Shown piece after piece: positions 15,467 through 22,513 of a DNA stretch of 24,006 nucleotides (within the stretch, counting starts at the first letter, position 1; each line of letters opens with the position of its first letter). This stretch comes from Proteobacteria bacterium UBA964 (GTDB lineage: Bacteria; Pseudomonadota; Gammaproteobacteria; Steroidobacterales; Steroidobacteraceae). Under the pieces are notes generated by a model. It worked only from the letters and a program-made list of their open reading frames with translations. It was not told the origin of the DNA and ran no database searches. A program made the position numbers and the translations under genes. The stretch is taken from the NCBI GenBank assembly GCA_002292945.1, contig DBCG01000047.1, positions 1-24,006 on the forward strand. Reading direction: 5' to 3'.

Positions 15467-17137
15467 CCGCGACTGCGTGATCCGGAAGCGTGCGGCCACG
15501 AAGGCCGCGTCGGTCAAGGTGGCGTTGCCGGCCGGATTGAGTCCGGTGACGTGATAGTCGCTGTAGGCGGCGGCGAAGTTGAGCGGCATCGGGCCGGTCA
15601 GGTTGACCGTGAGCTGTGCGCCCGAGGCGGAGAAACCGTCCTCGGCCCGCGCGATGTAGCGCTCGTCCGACGAATACAGGAACGCGGTGATCGCGCCGCC
15701 GCGGCGTGCGTCTGTCGTGGCCTGCAGCAACGCGTCATCCGCATCGACAGTCCGGATCACGAAGCCGATCGGCCCGAAGCGCTCCTCACCGTAGAGGGCC
15801 CGTTCGGCCTCGCCCGAGGCCACACCGAGCAGCAGCGGCGTGCGTGTGCGAGCCTGCGGGAACTCCGGGTGGAGGTAGGGGGCGGATCCGAGCAGCACGT
15901 GGCCGCTGCGCGCACCGACCTCGCACAGCTCATCGATCAGGGTGGGCGTGGCCGGTGACTGGATGGCGGCGAGGATGCCGCCGGCACGCTTCGGATCGGC
16001 AGAGATCGCTGCCATCGCGGCAGCCAACCGCGCGCCGAACTCCTCGGCCGAGACCCGACCGGAATCCGTGGCGATGCCGGTGGCCGGGACATAGATGTTC
16101 TGCGGCGAGGTGCACATCTGCGCCGAGAACAGGCTCATGGTGGTGGCGAGCGACTTGATCACCGGTTCGATGTCGGCGGCGGACTCGACCACCACCGTGT
16201 TGACGCCTGAGGTCTCCGAGTAACAGAGCGCCGGCCAGGCATTGGCCTCCACCCAGGCGCCGAAGCGTGCGCTGCCGGTGAAATCGACGATGGCCGTGCG
16301 CGGATCCTTGATGAGCCGCTTGCCGAGCGGTTCGGCCGCCGTGTCGAGGCACAAGGTGACGAGGTTCGGGTCGAAGCCTGCGGCGGCCAGAGTCTCGCGG
16401 CAGACGCGCACCGCGATCGCCATCGGCAGCACGGCGGTCGGATGGGGCTTCACGATGACCGGATTGCCGGTCGCGAGGTTGGCGAACATCGCCGGATAAG
16501 CGTTCCAGGTGGGGAAGGTGGCGCAGGTGAACACCACCGCGACGCCCCGCGGCACGAGCCGATAGCGCTTGTGCAGGCGCAACGTCGCCGAGCCGAACCG
16601 CCGCTCCCAGAGCGCCTCGCGCGCGACCGCAGACATCGCCTGATCGGCGTACACCAAGGCCTCGACGCCGCGGTCGAGCGCGTTGGTGCCGCTGCCCGCA
16701 TAGCTCATCAAGGCGCCCTGCCCTGCGGTATGCATCACGGCCTGAGCCGACTCGAACACCGCGTCGTAGAGTCGATCCACGATCTCCATGCAGACGCCGA
16801 CGCGCTGGGCGGGATCCGCAGCCGCCCAACGCGGCATGGCACGCGCTGCCGCCTCGTAGAGCGCATCGGGATCGGCGCGTGGATAGTCGATACCGAGCGG
16901 TTCCTGGGTGTACGGCGACACTTCACCCGTCAGCCGCCCGAGGGTGCCCGGCTGCGCGATCTCGAACGGGCGGCCGAGCGCCGCCGTGAACGCGGCCTTG
17001 CCTGCCGCAGCCGCCGCTTCGCCGCCACGATGACGATCGGGCGTCTCCGGGAACAAAGAATGATACCGCCGGTCGCTGCAGGCGAGCGCCGCAGAGGCGA
17101 GCGCCTCACGATGCTTGGCGTAGAGGTCCTCTGTCAT
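15455..17137 (-). CDS. paaN: PaaN-type aldehyde dehydrogenase
   Basis: A 560-residue NAD(P)-dependent aldehyde dehydrogenase closest to the PaaN group from phenylacetate catabolism. The N-terminal HREALASAALACSDRRYHSLFPETP and VSPYTQEPLGIDYPRADPDAL are characteristic of PaaN. The cofactor and catalytic motifs are VPRGVAVVFTCATFPTWNAYPAMFANLATGNPVIVKPHP, Glu308 in YSETSGVN and the nucleophile Cys342 in SAQMCTSPQN. It lacks the MaoC hydratase domain of the long PaaZ form and no other paa gene is nearby, so it probably oxidises a different aldehyde. GAGGAG about 9 nt upstream supports the ATG, which overlaps the stop of the lipocalin-like gene by 4 nt (ATGA). It is the last gene of a three-gene operon. 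The open frame extends to 17611, but the upstream part lies in the neighbour's coding sequence. Confidence 0.82.
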   Translation of the reverse strand: MTEDLYAKHREALASAALACSDRRYHSLFPETPDRHRGGEAAAAAGKAAFTAALGRPFEIAQPGTLGRLTGEVSPYTQEPLGIDYPRADPDALYEAAARAMPRWAAADPAQRVGVCMEIVDRLYDAVFESAQAVMHTAGQGALMSYAGSGTNALDRGVEALVYADQAMSAVAREALWERRFGSATLRLHKRYRLVPRGVAVVFTCATFPTWNAYPAMFANLATGNPVIVKPHPTAVLPMAIAVRVCRETLAAAGFDPNLVTLCLDTAAEPLGKRLIKDPRTAIVDFTGSARFGAWVEANAWPALCYSETSGVNTVVVESAADIEPVIKSLATTMSLFSAQMCTSPQNIYVPATGIATDSGRVSAEEFGARLAAAMAAISADPKRAGGILAAIQSPATPTLIDELCEVGARSGHVLLGSAPYLHPEFPQARTRTPLLLGVASGEAERALYGEERFGPIGFVIRTVDADDALLQATTDARRGGAITAFLYSSDERYIARAEDGFSASGAQLTVNLTGPMPLNFAAAYSDYHVTGLNPAGNATLTDAAFVAARFRITQSRRPV

Positions 17138-17595
17138 CGTGGCTTGCTCCTCGGAAGCGCCCGCGGCCGTCGCCACTCGAGTTCGTGGCGTCGCAGGCCA
17201 CGCACGGTGGTTTCCTCGGCCGACAGCACCAACCGGCGACCGGACAACCGAGCGTGACGGAACTGGCTCGTGCCGACCATGGCGGGATTGGCTGCGATGC
17301 TGACGATGTGCTCGACGACTCCGCGAACGAGACGCCAGCGTCCGGCATAACTGAAATACCCGTCGAAAGCGTCCGCACGCTCGCGCAGCGTCGCCTCGCG
17401 CGGATTGGGGCGCGCGAAGGGCTTGCGGTCGCCCGCCATGATGCAGGCGCTCATGAAGCCGTCGTGCGTGTAGAGCAGCAGCCCGGACGCATCGGCGCCG
17501 AAAGGCTCGGTGACACGGCCGTCCTCGTAGGTGATGCGCCAGGCGTGATACGCCCAGGCGCCCACGATGTCGGTGCGCTTCACGGTGCGCTTCAC
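17134..17595 (-). CDS. Lipocalin-like domain protein
   Basis: A 153-residue protein resembling the Lipocalin_5 family of small beta-barrel proteins: IVGAWAYHAWRITYEDGRVTEPFG, GLLLYTHDGFMSACIM, a variable middle with RERADAFDGYFSYAGRWRLV and HIVSIAANPAMVGTSQFRHARL, and LVLSAEETTVRGLRRHELEWRR at the end. Members of this family often sit in catabolic or polyketide clusters; a ligand-binding or cyclase-like role is guessed, not shown. The GTG at 17595 overlaps the nitronate monooxygenase stop (GTGA), and its own stop overlaps the PaaN start, so it is coupled on both sides. A second in-frame GTG lies 12 nt downstream because the first 12 bases are duplicated in tandem. Confidence 0.75.
   Translation of the reverse strand: MKRTVKRTDIVGAWAYHAWRITYEDGRVTEPFGADASGLLLYTHDGFMSACIMAGDRKPFARPNPREATLRERADAFDGYFSYAGRWRLVRGVVEHIVSIAANPAMVGTSQFRHARLSGRRLVLSAEETTVRGLRRHELEWRRPRALPRSKPR
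17572..17595 (-). repeat. Perfect 12-bp tandem duplication at the lipocalin-like gene start
   Basis: On the minus strand GTGAAGCGCACC occurs twice in a row (17584-17595 and 17572-17583). The protein therefore begins V-K-R-T-V-K-R-T, with two equivalent in-frame GTG start codons. Only the first overlaps the upstream stop codon. Confidence 0.9.
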
Positions 17596-18584
17596 GGATA
17601 GGGCTCCGCACCGAACATGGGCAGCGCCGCGGCCGCCCGGTACTCGGATTCGTAGCGCGCGACGATGGACTCGACGGACTCGATGCGGCGCACTTCGTCC
17701 ACGCCCTGGCCTGCCGACCAGATGTCCTTCCAAGCTTTGACCTGATCCTGGGTACCGCTGAGATCCATCTTCGACTTGCCCTGCAGGTTGTCGGGATCCA
17801 GCCCCGCCGCGACGATGCTCTCGCGCAGATAGTACGCCTCAGCGCCGGTGAAGACCTTGGTGAGCACGAGGTCCTCGAGCGAGGCCCGCGTCACCATGTC
17901 CTGGTAGTCGGGCCTGGCGAGGCTCTCGGATGCGACGATGAACGGTGTACCGACGTTGGTGAGATCGGCACCGGCGACCTCGGCCGCGCGCACCGCCGCG
18001 CCGGAGCCGATCGCACCGGAGAGCACGATGACGCCGTCAAAGAACGCGCGCACCGCCGCGATGAAGGCGAACGGCGAGATCTTGCCGGTGTGACCACCCG
18101 CACCCGCTGACACCAGCATCAGACCATCGACGCCGGCCGCCGCGGCCTTGCGCGCGAAGGCGAGCGAGCTCACATCGGCGAACACCTTGCCGCCGTAGGC
18201 GTGCACGCGCTCGATGGCCGGCACGGGACTGCCGAGCGCGGTGATCACGAGCGGGGGGCGGTGGCGCGAGACCAGGTCGAGCTCAGCCGGCAGGCGTTCG
18301 TAGGAGCTGTGCGTGACGAGGTTGAGCGCCCAGTGGCCCAGATGCGGCGGCCGCTCCGCCGCGAGCGCCGCATGACCGGCAGCGATGCGCCCCATCCAGT
18401 CGTCGAGCGCCTCCACGGTGCGGGCGTTCGGCGCCGGGAAGCTGCCGACGATGCCCGCACGGCAGCAGGCCAGCACCAGATCAGGCCCCGACACCAAAAA
18501 CATGGGTGCGGCGATCATGGGCAGCCGCAGGCCGCGCCCGAGCTCGCCCAACCGTCGCCGCCCAACCGTCGCTGTGCCGACCAT
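17592..18584 (-). CDS. Nitronate monooxygenase-family flavoprotein
   Basis: A 330-residue FMN-binding TIM-barrel protein of the NMO/2-nitropropane dioxygenase family. It starts with LPMIAAPMFLVSGPDLVLACCRAGIVGSFPAPN. The motif SAGAGGHTGKISPFAF carries His165, the position of the catalytic histidine in class I NMO, and VIVLSGAIGSGAAVRAAEVAGADLTNVGTPFI is the FMN phosphate site. Annotated members oxidise nitronates, but many cluster with fatty-acid, steroid or aromatic catabolism genes and may act as enoyl reductases or other oxidoreductases. GGGAG lies 6 nt before the ATG at 18584; an upstream ATG at 18608 overlaps a -10-like element and is less likely. It is the first gene of the operon with the lipocalin-like gene and paaN, and diverges from the thiolase. 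Confidence 0.84.
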   Translation of the reverse strand: MVGTATVGRRRLGELGRGLRLPMIAAPMFLVSGPDLVLACCRAGIVGSFPAPNARTVEALDDWMGRIAAGHAALAAERPPHLGHWALNLVTHSSYERLPAELDLVSRHRPPLVITALGSPVPAIERVHAYGGKVFADVSSLAFARKAAAAGVDGLMLVSAGAGGHTGKISPFAFIAAVRAFFDGVIVLSGAIGSGAAVRAAEVAGADLTNVGTPFIVASESLARPDYQDMVTRASLEDLVLTKVFTGAEAYYLRESIVAAGLDPDNLQGKSKMDLSGTQDQVKAWKDIWSAGQGVDEVRRIESVESIVARYESEYRAAAALPMFGAEPYP

Positions 18585-18620
18585 GACCGTCTCCCTGATG
18601 ACTTGCATAATGATACTATC
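18583..18620. promoter_or_regulatory. Back-to-back promoter elements between the NMO and thiolase genes
   Basis: For the thiolase, ATGACC (18583-18588, four of six bases) and CATAAT (18606-18611, five of six) are separated by exactly 17 nt. For the NMO gene, minus-strand TATCAT (18610-18615) is a -10 candidate with a poor -35. The two -10 boxes overlap by two bases, and the short palindrome GATA-C-TATC (18612-18620) covers the same spot and could be an operator. All assignments are by eye. Confidence 0.4.
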
Positions 18621-18664
18621 GTGGCGGCTCACGCGACACGCATCGGACACGGGAGATCGCAACC

Positions 18665-19903
18665 ATGGGCAGCGGCGTCTATATCCTAGGTGGCTACCAG
18701 ACCGACTTCTCGGCGAACTGGGCCCGCAACGGGTGGGAACTGGCCGATGGCATGCGCGATGTGCTGGAGCAAGGCCTCGCGTCCACCGGCCTCGAGGCAC
18801 AGGACCTCGACACCGCCCATGTCGGCAACTTCGCGGGCGAACTCTTCTGCAACCAAGGGCACCTCGGTGGCCTGTTGGCAGCAGCACTGCCCGGTCTCGC
18901 CGGCATCCCCGCCTCCCGCCATGAGGGCGCCTGCGCCTCCGGCAGCCTCGCCGCGCTCGCAGCCGGGGCGGAGATCGAAGCCGGCCGCTACGGGCTCGCC
19001 GCGGTGGTCGGCATCGAACAGATGCGCAATGTCCCCGGCGACCAGGCCGCGCAGCTCATCGGCCCCTCCGCGATGTGGGCCGGACACGAATGCATCGGCG
19101 TCAAATACCCTTGGCCCCATGTCTTCAGCGAGCTGGCGGGCGAGTACGAGCGGCGGTACGGTCTGCGCTATGAACACCTCGCGCGCATCGCCGAGATCAA
19201 CTTCGGCAACGCGCGTCGCAACCCCAACGCGCAGACTCGCCGCTGGGAGTTCAACGAACGCAGCTTCACCGCAGACGACGCCGCCAACCCCGTCATCGAC
19301 GGCCGTATGCGCAAGCAGGACTGCGGACAGGTCAGCGACGGCGCGGCCGTGGTGTTCCTCGCGAGCGAGGCGGTCGCCCGCGCGTGGGCGCAGCGCCAAG
19401 GCCGAAGCTTCGAGTCGATCTCCCGCATCGAGGGCTGGGGACATCGCACCGCGCCGATCACCTACGACGCGAAGATCGCACTCAGCGCCGGTGAGCCTTA
19501 TGTGTTCCCGTTCGTGCGCGCCACCATCACCGACGCGTTCCGGCGAGCAGGCATCACGGGCGTGGAGCAGATCGACGGCATCGAGACCCACGACTGCTTC
19601 ACCAGCACGCAATACATGGCGATCGACCACTTCGGCATCACACCGCCGGGACAAAGCGGGCAGGCGATCGACAACGGCGATATCGAGATCGGCGGCCGGA
19701 TCCCCATGAACCCGAGTGGCGGGCTCATCGGACTCGGGCACCCGGTCGGTGCCACCGGCGCACGCATGCTGCTCGATTGCCACAAGCAGGTCACCGGCAC
19801 GGCCGGCGGCTATCAAGTGGCTGGAGCCCGCCGCTTCGCCACGCTGAACATCGGCGGCAGCGCCACCACCACCGTGAGTTTCATCGTGGGCCGCGCCGCC
19901 TGA
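18665..19903 (+). CDS. SCP2-type thiolase / acetyl-CoA acetyltransferase family protein
   Basis: A 412-residue thiolase-fold enzyme. Cys90 in HEGACASGSLA is the acyl-accepting nucleophile; His309 in THDCFT and His359 in GLGHPVGATG are the other catalytic residues. The usual second cysteine (CxG near the C-terminus) is not evident, as in SCP2-type thiolases, whose cysteine lies in HDCF (here C311). These enzymes cleave 3-ketoacyl-CoA in fatty-acid, steroid side-chain or terpenoid degradation. GGGAG upstream supports the ATG. It is divergent from the NMO operon and 60 bp upstream of the carotenoid-oxygenase-like gene on the same strand, so the two may be co-transcribed. Confidence 0.86.
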   Translation: MGSGVYILGGYQTDFSANWARNGWELADGMRDVLEQGLASTGLEAQDLDTAHVGNFAGELFCNQGHLGGLLAAALPGLAGIPASRHEGACASGSLAALAAGAEIEAGRYGLAAVVGIEQMRNVPGDQAAQLIGPSAMWAGHECIGVKYPWPHVFSELAGEYERRYGLRYEHLARIAEINFGNARRNPNAQTRRWEFNERSFTADDAANPVIDGRMRKQDCGQVSDGAAVVFLASEAVARAWAQRQGRSFESISRIEGWGHRTAPITYDAKIALSAGEPYVFPFVRATITDAFRRAGITGVEQIDGIETHDCFTSTQYMAIDHFGITPPGQSGQAIDNGDIEIGGRIPMNPSGGLIGLGHPVGATGARMLLDCHKQVTGTAGGYQVAGARRFATLNIGGSATTTVSFIVGRAA

Positions 19904-19916
19904 GACTCGCCTGCAC

Positions 19917-19951
19917 CTGACCCGTCGACGCTGACCCCGTCGACACTGACG
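19917..19951 (+). repeat. Short imperfect tandem repeat in the thiolase-oxygenase spacer
   Basis: CTGACCCGTCGACG (19917-19930) is followed by CTGACCCCGTCGACA (19931-19945) and a partial CTGACG (19946-19951). The repeat fills most of the 60-bp spacer and ends just before the GAGGAG ribosome binding site of the oxygenase gene. It looks like slippage, though a regulatory role is possible. Confidence 0.6.
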
Positions 19952-19963
19952 AGGAGCCCCCCC

Positions 19964-21493
19964 ATGCGCAAATACTCCGACATCAATCCCGCCGACCCTG
20001 AAGATCGTCCGACCTGGGTCGATGGGATCGAGAACCCCTATCTTCATGGCCCCTACACGCCGGTGGTGTCAGAGGTGACCGCGGTCGACCTGCGCGTCAC
20101 GCAAGGCAGCGTGCCGGACGATCTCTACGGCGCCTACATGCGCCAGGGCCCCAACCCGGTGTTCGAACCGAAGGGGCAGTACCACTGGTTCGACGGCGAC
20201 GGGATGATCCACGGCCTTTATCTTCGCGACGGCCGCGCGAGCTACATCCGCAAATGGACGCAGACCCGCGCGCTGCACGATGAGATCGAGCGCGGCAAGG
20301 TCGAGCTCTCCGGGATCATGGGCCCGTACGAAGTCTCGCGCATCGCTGGACACGAAGATTCCGCGACGAACAGCGAGTACTGCAAGGACACCTCCAACAC
20401 CACGCTCAACCTGCACAACGGCAAGCTGCTCTCGGCCTGGTACAACGCCGGCAGCATCTACGACGTCGACCCGCTGACGCTCGAGACCCGCGGTGAAGAA
20501 CGCTTCGGCGGCGGAGTGGACACCGCCCTGAACGCACACGGCAAGGTGGATGTCCGCACCGGCGAATACATCAACTACGGCTACGCCGACTTCCAGCCCT
20601 GGCTCACCTATTTCGTGATCGCCCGCGATGGCACGCTGCGGCACAAGGCCCGCATCGACCTGCCAGGGCCGCGGCTACCGCACGACACGACGATCACGCC
20701 GCGCTTCACGATCCTGCACGACTTCCCGTTGTTCCACGACACCGCCGTGCTGCGTCGGACCGGCCATCGCGTGGTGCAGTTCCGGCGTGACCTGCCGAGC
20801 CGCTTCGGCGTGATCCCGCGCTATGGCACGCAGGAGCAGGTGAAGTGGTTCGAGTTCGAGCCGGGTTACGTGCTGCATATGGTGAACGCCTGGGAAGACG
20901 GCGACTGGATCACGATGGACGGCTGCTTCCAGCCCGACCCCACCATCCGTCGCGACCCGGAAGAAGGCGCGCTCGGGTCGATGCTCGCCTACCTGCGCTA
21001 CAAAGGGCACCTGCGCCGCTGGCGCATGAATGTCGTGACCGGCGAGAAGAGCGAGCAGCAGCTCGACGACCTGAACGTCGAGTTCTGCCTGCCGGACATG
21101 GACCTTTACGGCGTCAAGAGCCGCTACTCCTACCACCAGCTGATCCCGACCGACCTGCAGACCCTCGCCTTCGAGGGCTTGGTCAAATACGACCACGACA
21201 ATGCCACACGCGAGGTGTACCACTACCCGCGCGGCTGGTTCCCGAGCGAGACCTCGTTCGCGCGCAGCACGCGCGCGACACAGGAAGACCACGGCTACTG
21301 CGTGACGCTTGCCACGAACATCTCAGACTACCGCTCCGAAGCCTGGATCTTCGATGCGCAGGACATCACCGCCGGCCCCATCACGCGCATCGCGATCCCG
21401 GGGCGCATACCCGTCGGGTTCCACGCCAGCTGGTCCTACGGACGGGACCTTTGGCCCGCCGCCAGCGACCGTAGCGTGTCGCACGCCGCTTGA
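19964..21493 (+). CDS. Carotenoid oxygenase-family protein (apocarotenoid or stilbene cleavage type)
   Basis: A 509-residue seven-bladed beta-propeller non-haem iron dioxygenase. The four iron-binding histidines are visible: His192 in NAHGKVD, His240 in LPHDTTIT, His305 in VLHMVNAWEDGD and His487 in GFHASW. Other family marks are GAYMRQGPNPVFEP and YHWFDGDGMIHGLYL. Members split double bonds of carotenoids, apocarotenoids or lignostilbenes with O2, giving two aldehydes or ketones. The substrate is unclear. An aldehyde dehydrogenase and a thiolase close by suggest that the cleavage products are further oxidised and degraded. GAGGAG lies close before the ATG. No signal peptide is seen. Confidence 0.88.
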   Translation: MRKYSDINPADPEDRPTWVDGIENPYLHGPYTPVVSEVTAVDLRVTQGSVPDDLYGAYMRQGPNPVFEPKGQYHWFDGDGMIHGLYLRDGRASYIRKWTQTRALHDEIERGKVELSGIMGPYEVSRIAGHEDSATNSEYCKDTSNTTLNLHNGKLLSAWYNAGSIYDVDPLTLETRGEERFGGGVDTALNAHGKVDVRTGEYINYGYADFQPWLTYFVIARDGTLRHKARIDLPGPRLPHDTTITPRFTILHDFPLFHDTAVLRRTGHRVVQFRRDLPSRFGVIPRYGTQEQVKWFEFEPGYVLHMVNAWEDGDWITMDGCFQPDPTIRRDPEEGALGSMLAYLRYKGHLRRWRMNVVTGEKSEQQLDDLNVEFCLPDMDLYGVKSRYSYHQLIPTDLQTLAFEGLVKYDHDNATREVYHYPRGWFPSETSFARSTRATQEDHGYCVTLATNISDYRSEAWIFDAQDITAGPITRIAIPGRIPVGFHASWSYGRDLWPAASDRSVSHAA

Positions 21494-21499
21494 GGGACC

Positions 21500-21522
21500 G
21501 CCTGTCTCGGGGTCACACAGGC
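21500..21522. terminator. Hairpin between convergent oxygenase and SDR genes
   Basis: GCCTGT (21500-21505) and ACAGGC (21517-21522) form a 6-bp stem with an 11-nt loop in and just beyond the 19-bp convergent gap; its right arm lies inside the end of the SDR gene. No strong T-run follows, so it is a weak bidirectional terminator candidate only. Confidence 0.25.
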
Positions 21523-22475
21523 CCCTTGGCGAGCTCGGCCTGAAGGGCAGCGACCAGGGACGCCGGAGTGTCCTTGGTCGCGCGGGTCCGCTCGTAGGCG
21601 TGCGCCGTGCGCACCTTGCGGTCGAACCACACGAGTTCTTGCTCCGGTTGGTCCGGACGGGTCGCGGCCAGCCAGATCGCCGTGTCGGCACCCGAGCGCT
21701 CATCGCGCAAGATGGGTCGCAGTATCTTGCGGAAACGCGGCAGCGAGCGCTGGACGCCCGCCGTGTCCGACCATCCGGGGTGCATCACATAGAAGTCGAT
21801 GGCGCGCTGACCATAGCTGTCGCGCCAGTGCTGGTTGAGGACCATCTGCGCCCGTTTGTGGAACCCATAGGCCACTGTGCCGTTGTAGCGCGCCGGGTCG
21901 GTGACATTGAGCATCGCCGTCGACAGCGGAACGTTGTATCCACCGCCCGAAGTCACGTTGACCACCACGGCGCCACGACCCAGCGCCCCCTTCGCGATCA
22001 GCGCTTCGGTCAGTTGATAGTGCGACAACAAGTTGGAGGTGAACGAGGCCTCACGGCCCTCCGCGGTGACCACGAGATCGTCGTTCAGCACACCGACATT
22101 GTTCATCAGGGCATCGATGCGTCGACCTTTTGCGATGAGCCGCTCGATCAGGCGCTGCGTGTCGGCCGTCGAGGTGAAATCGCAGCACTCCGTATCGAGG
22201 CCCGTAAGCCCGGCAGCCTTCGCATCGGCTTCGAGGATACGCAGCTTGTCTGCGCTACGGGCCGCAGCCGTGACCGTGGCACCGCCGCGAAGCGCCGCGA
22301 ACACCATCTCGCGACCCAGACCACCCGAGCCGCCTGTCACGAGCCAGTGCTGACCCGCAAAGTCCAGGTTGACGCGGGGCCAGAACAGCTTGCGCCACCG
22401 ATACCCCACCTGGGTGAAGCTGAGCGTGAACCGCCCGTAGAATGCGGCGATCTTCTTGAGTTGCTGGAAGTTCAT
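21513..22475 (-). CDS. Short-chain dehydrogenase/reductase (DHRS12-like)
   Basis: A 320-residue SDR. The nucleotide-binding motif TGGSGGLG is at 47-54, NNVG at 125-128, the catalytic Ser176 in NVTSGGGY, and Tyr203 and Lys207 in YGFHK. The N-terminal 40 or so residues before the Rossmann fold (FQQLKKIAAFYGRFTLSFTQVGY) form an amphipathic extension typical of the DHRS12-like group and may associate with the membrane. The enzyme should oxidise an alcohol or reduce a carbonyl using NAD(P)H; the substrate is unknown. It diverges from the HxlR-type regulator across only 38 bp, so it is a likely target of that regulator. Confidence 0.86.
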   Translation of the reverse strand: MNFQQLKKIAAFYGRFTLSFTQVGYRWRKLFWPRVNLDFAGQHWLVTGGSGGLGREMVFAALRGGATVTAAARSADKLRILEADAKAAGLTGLDTECCDFTSTADTQRLIERLIAKGRRIDALMNNVGVLNDDLVVTAEGREASFTSNLLSHYQLTEALIAKGALGRGAVVVNVTSGGGYNVPLSTAMLNVTDPARYNGTVAYGFHKRAQMVLNQHWRDSYGQRAIDFYVMHPGWSDTAGVQRSLPRFRKILRPILRDERSGADTAIWLAATRPDQPEQELVWFDRKVRTAHAYERTRATKDTPASLVAALQAELAKGPV

Positions 22476-22496
22476 CGGTCGATGCCTCTTCGTTTG

Positions 22497-22509
22497 CTAA
22501 ACTGGTTAG
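22497..22509. promoter_or_regulatory. Candidate operator in the SDR-HxlR divergent gap
   Basis: CTAAACTGGTTAG is a 13-bp palindrome with one mismatched pair, placed in the 38-bp gap between the SDR start codon and the HxlR ATG. Its position right before the regulator start fits autoregulation and control of the divergent SDR gene. No binding data can be read from the sequence. Confidence 0.35.
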
Positions 22510-22513
22510 GGAG

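Noticed and set aside
18585..18608. Upstream ATG (MQVIRETV) for the nitronate monooxygenase
   Set aside because: It lies on a -10-like element and lacks a good ribosome binding site, whereas the ATG at 18584 has GGGAG 6 nt upstream and gives a normal N-terminus.
18686..20047. 453-codon antisense frame across the thiolase and oxygenase start
   Set aside because: It spans two well-supported genes and an intergenic repeat, with biased composition and no motif.
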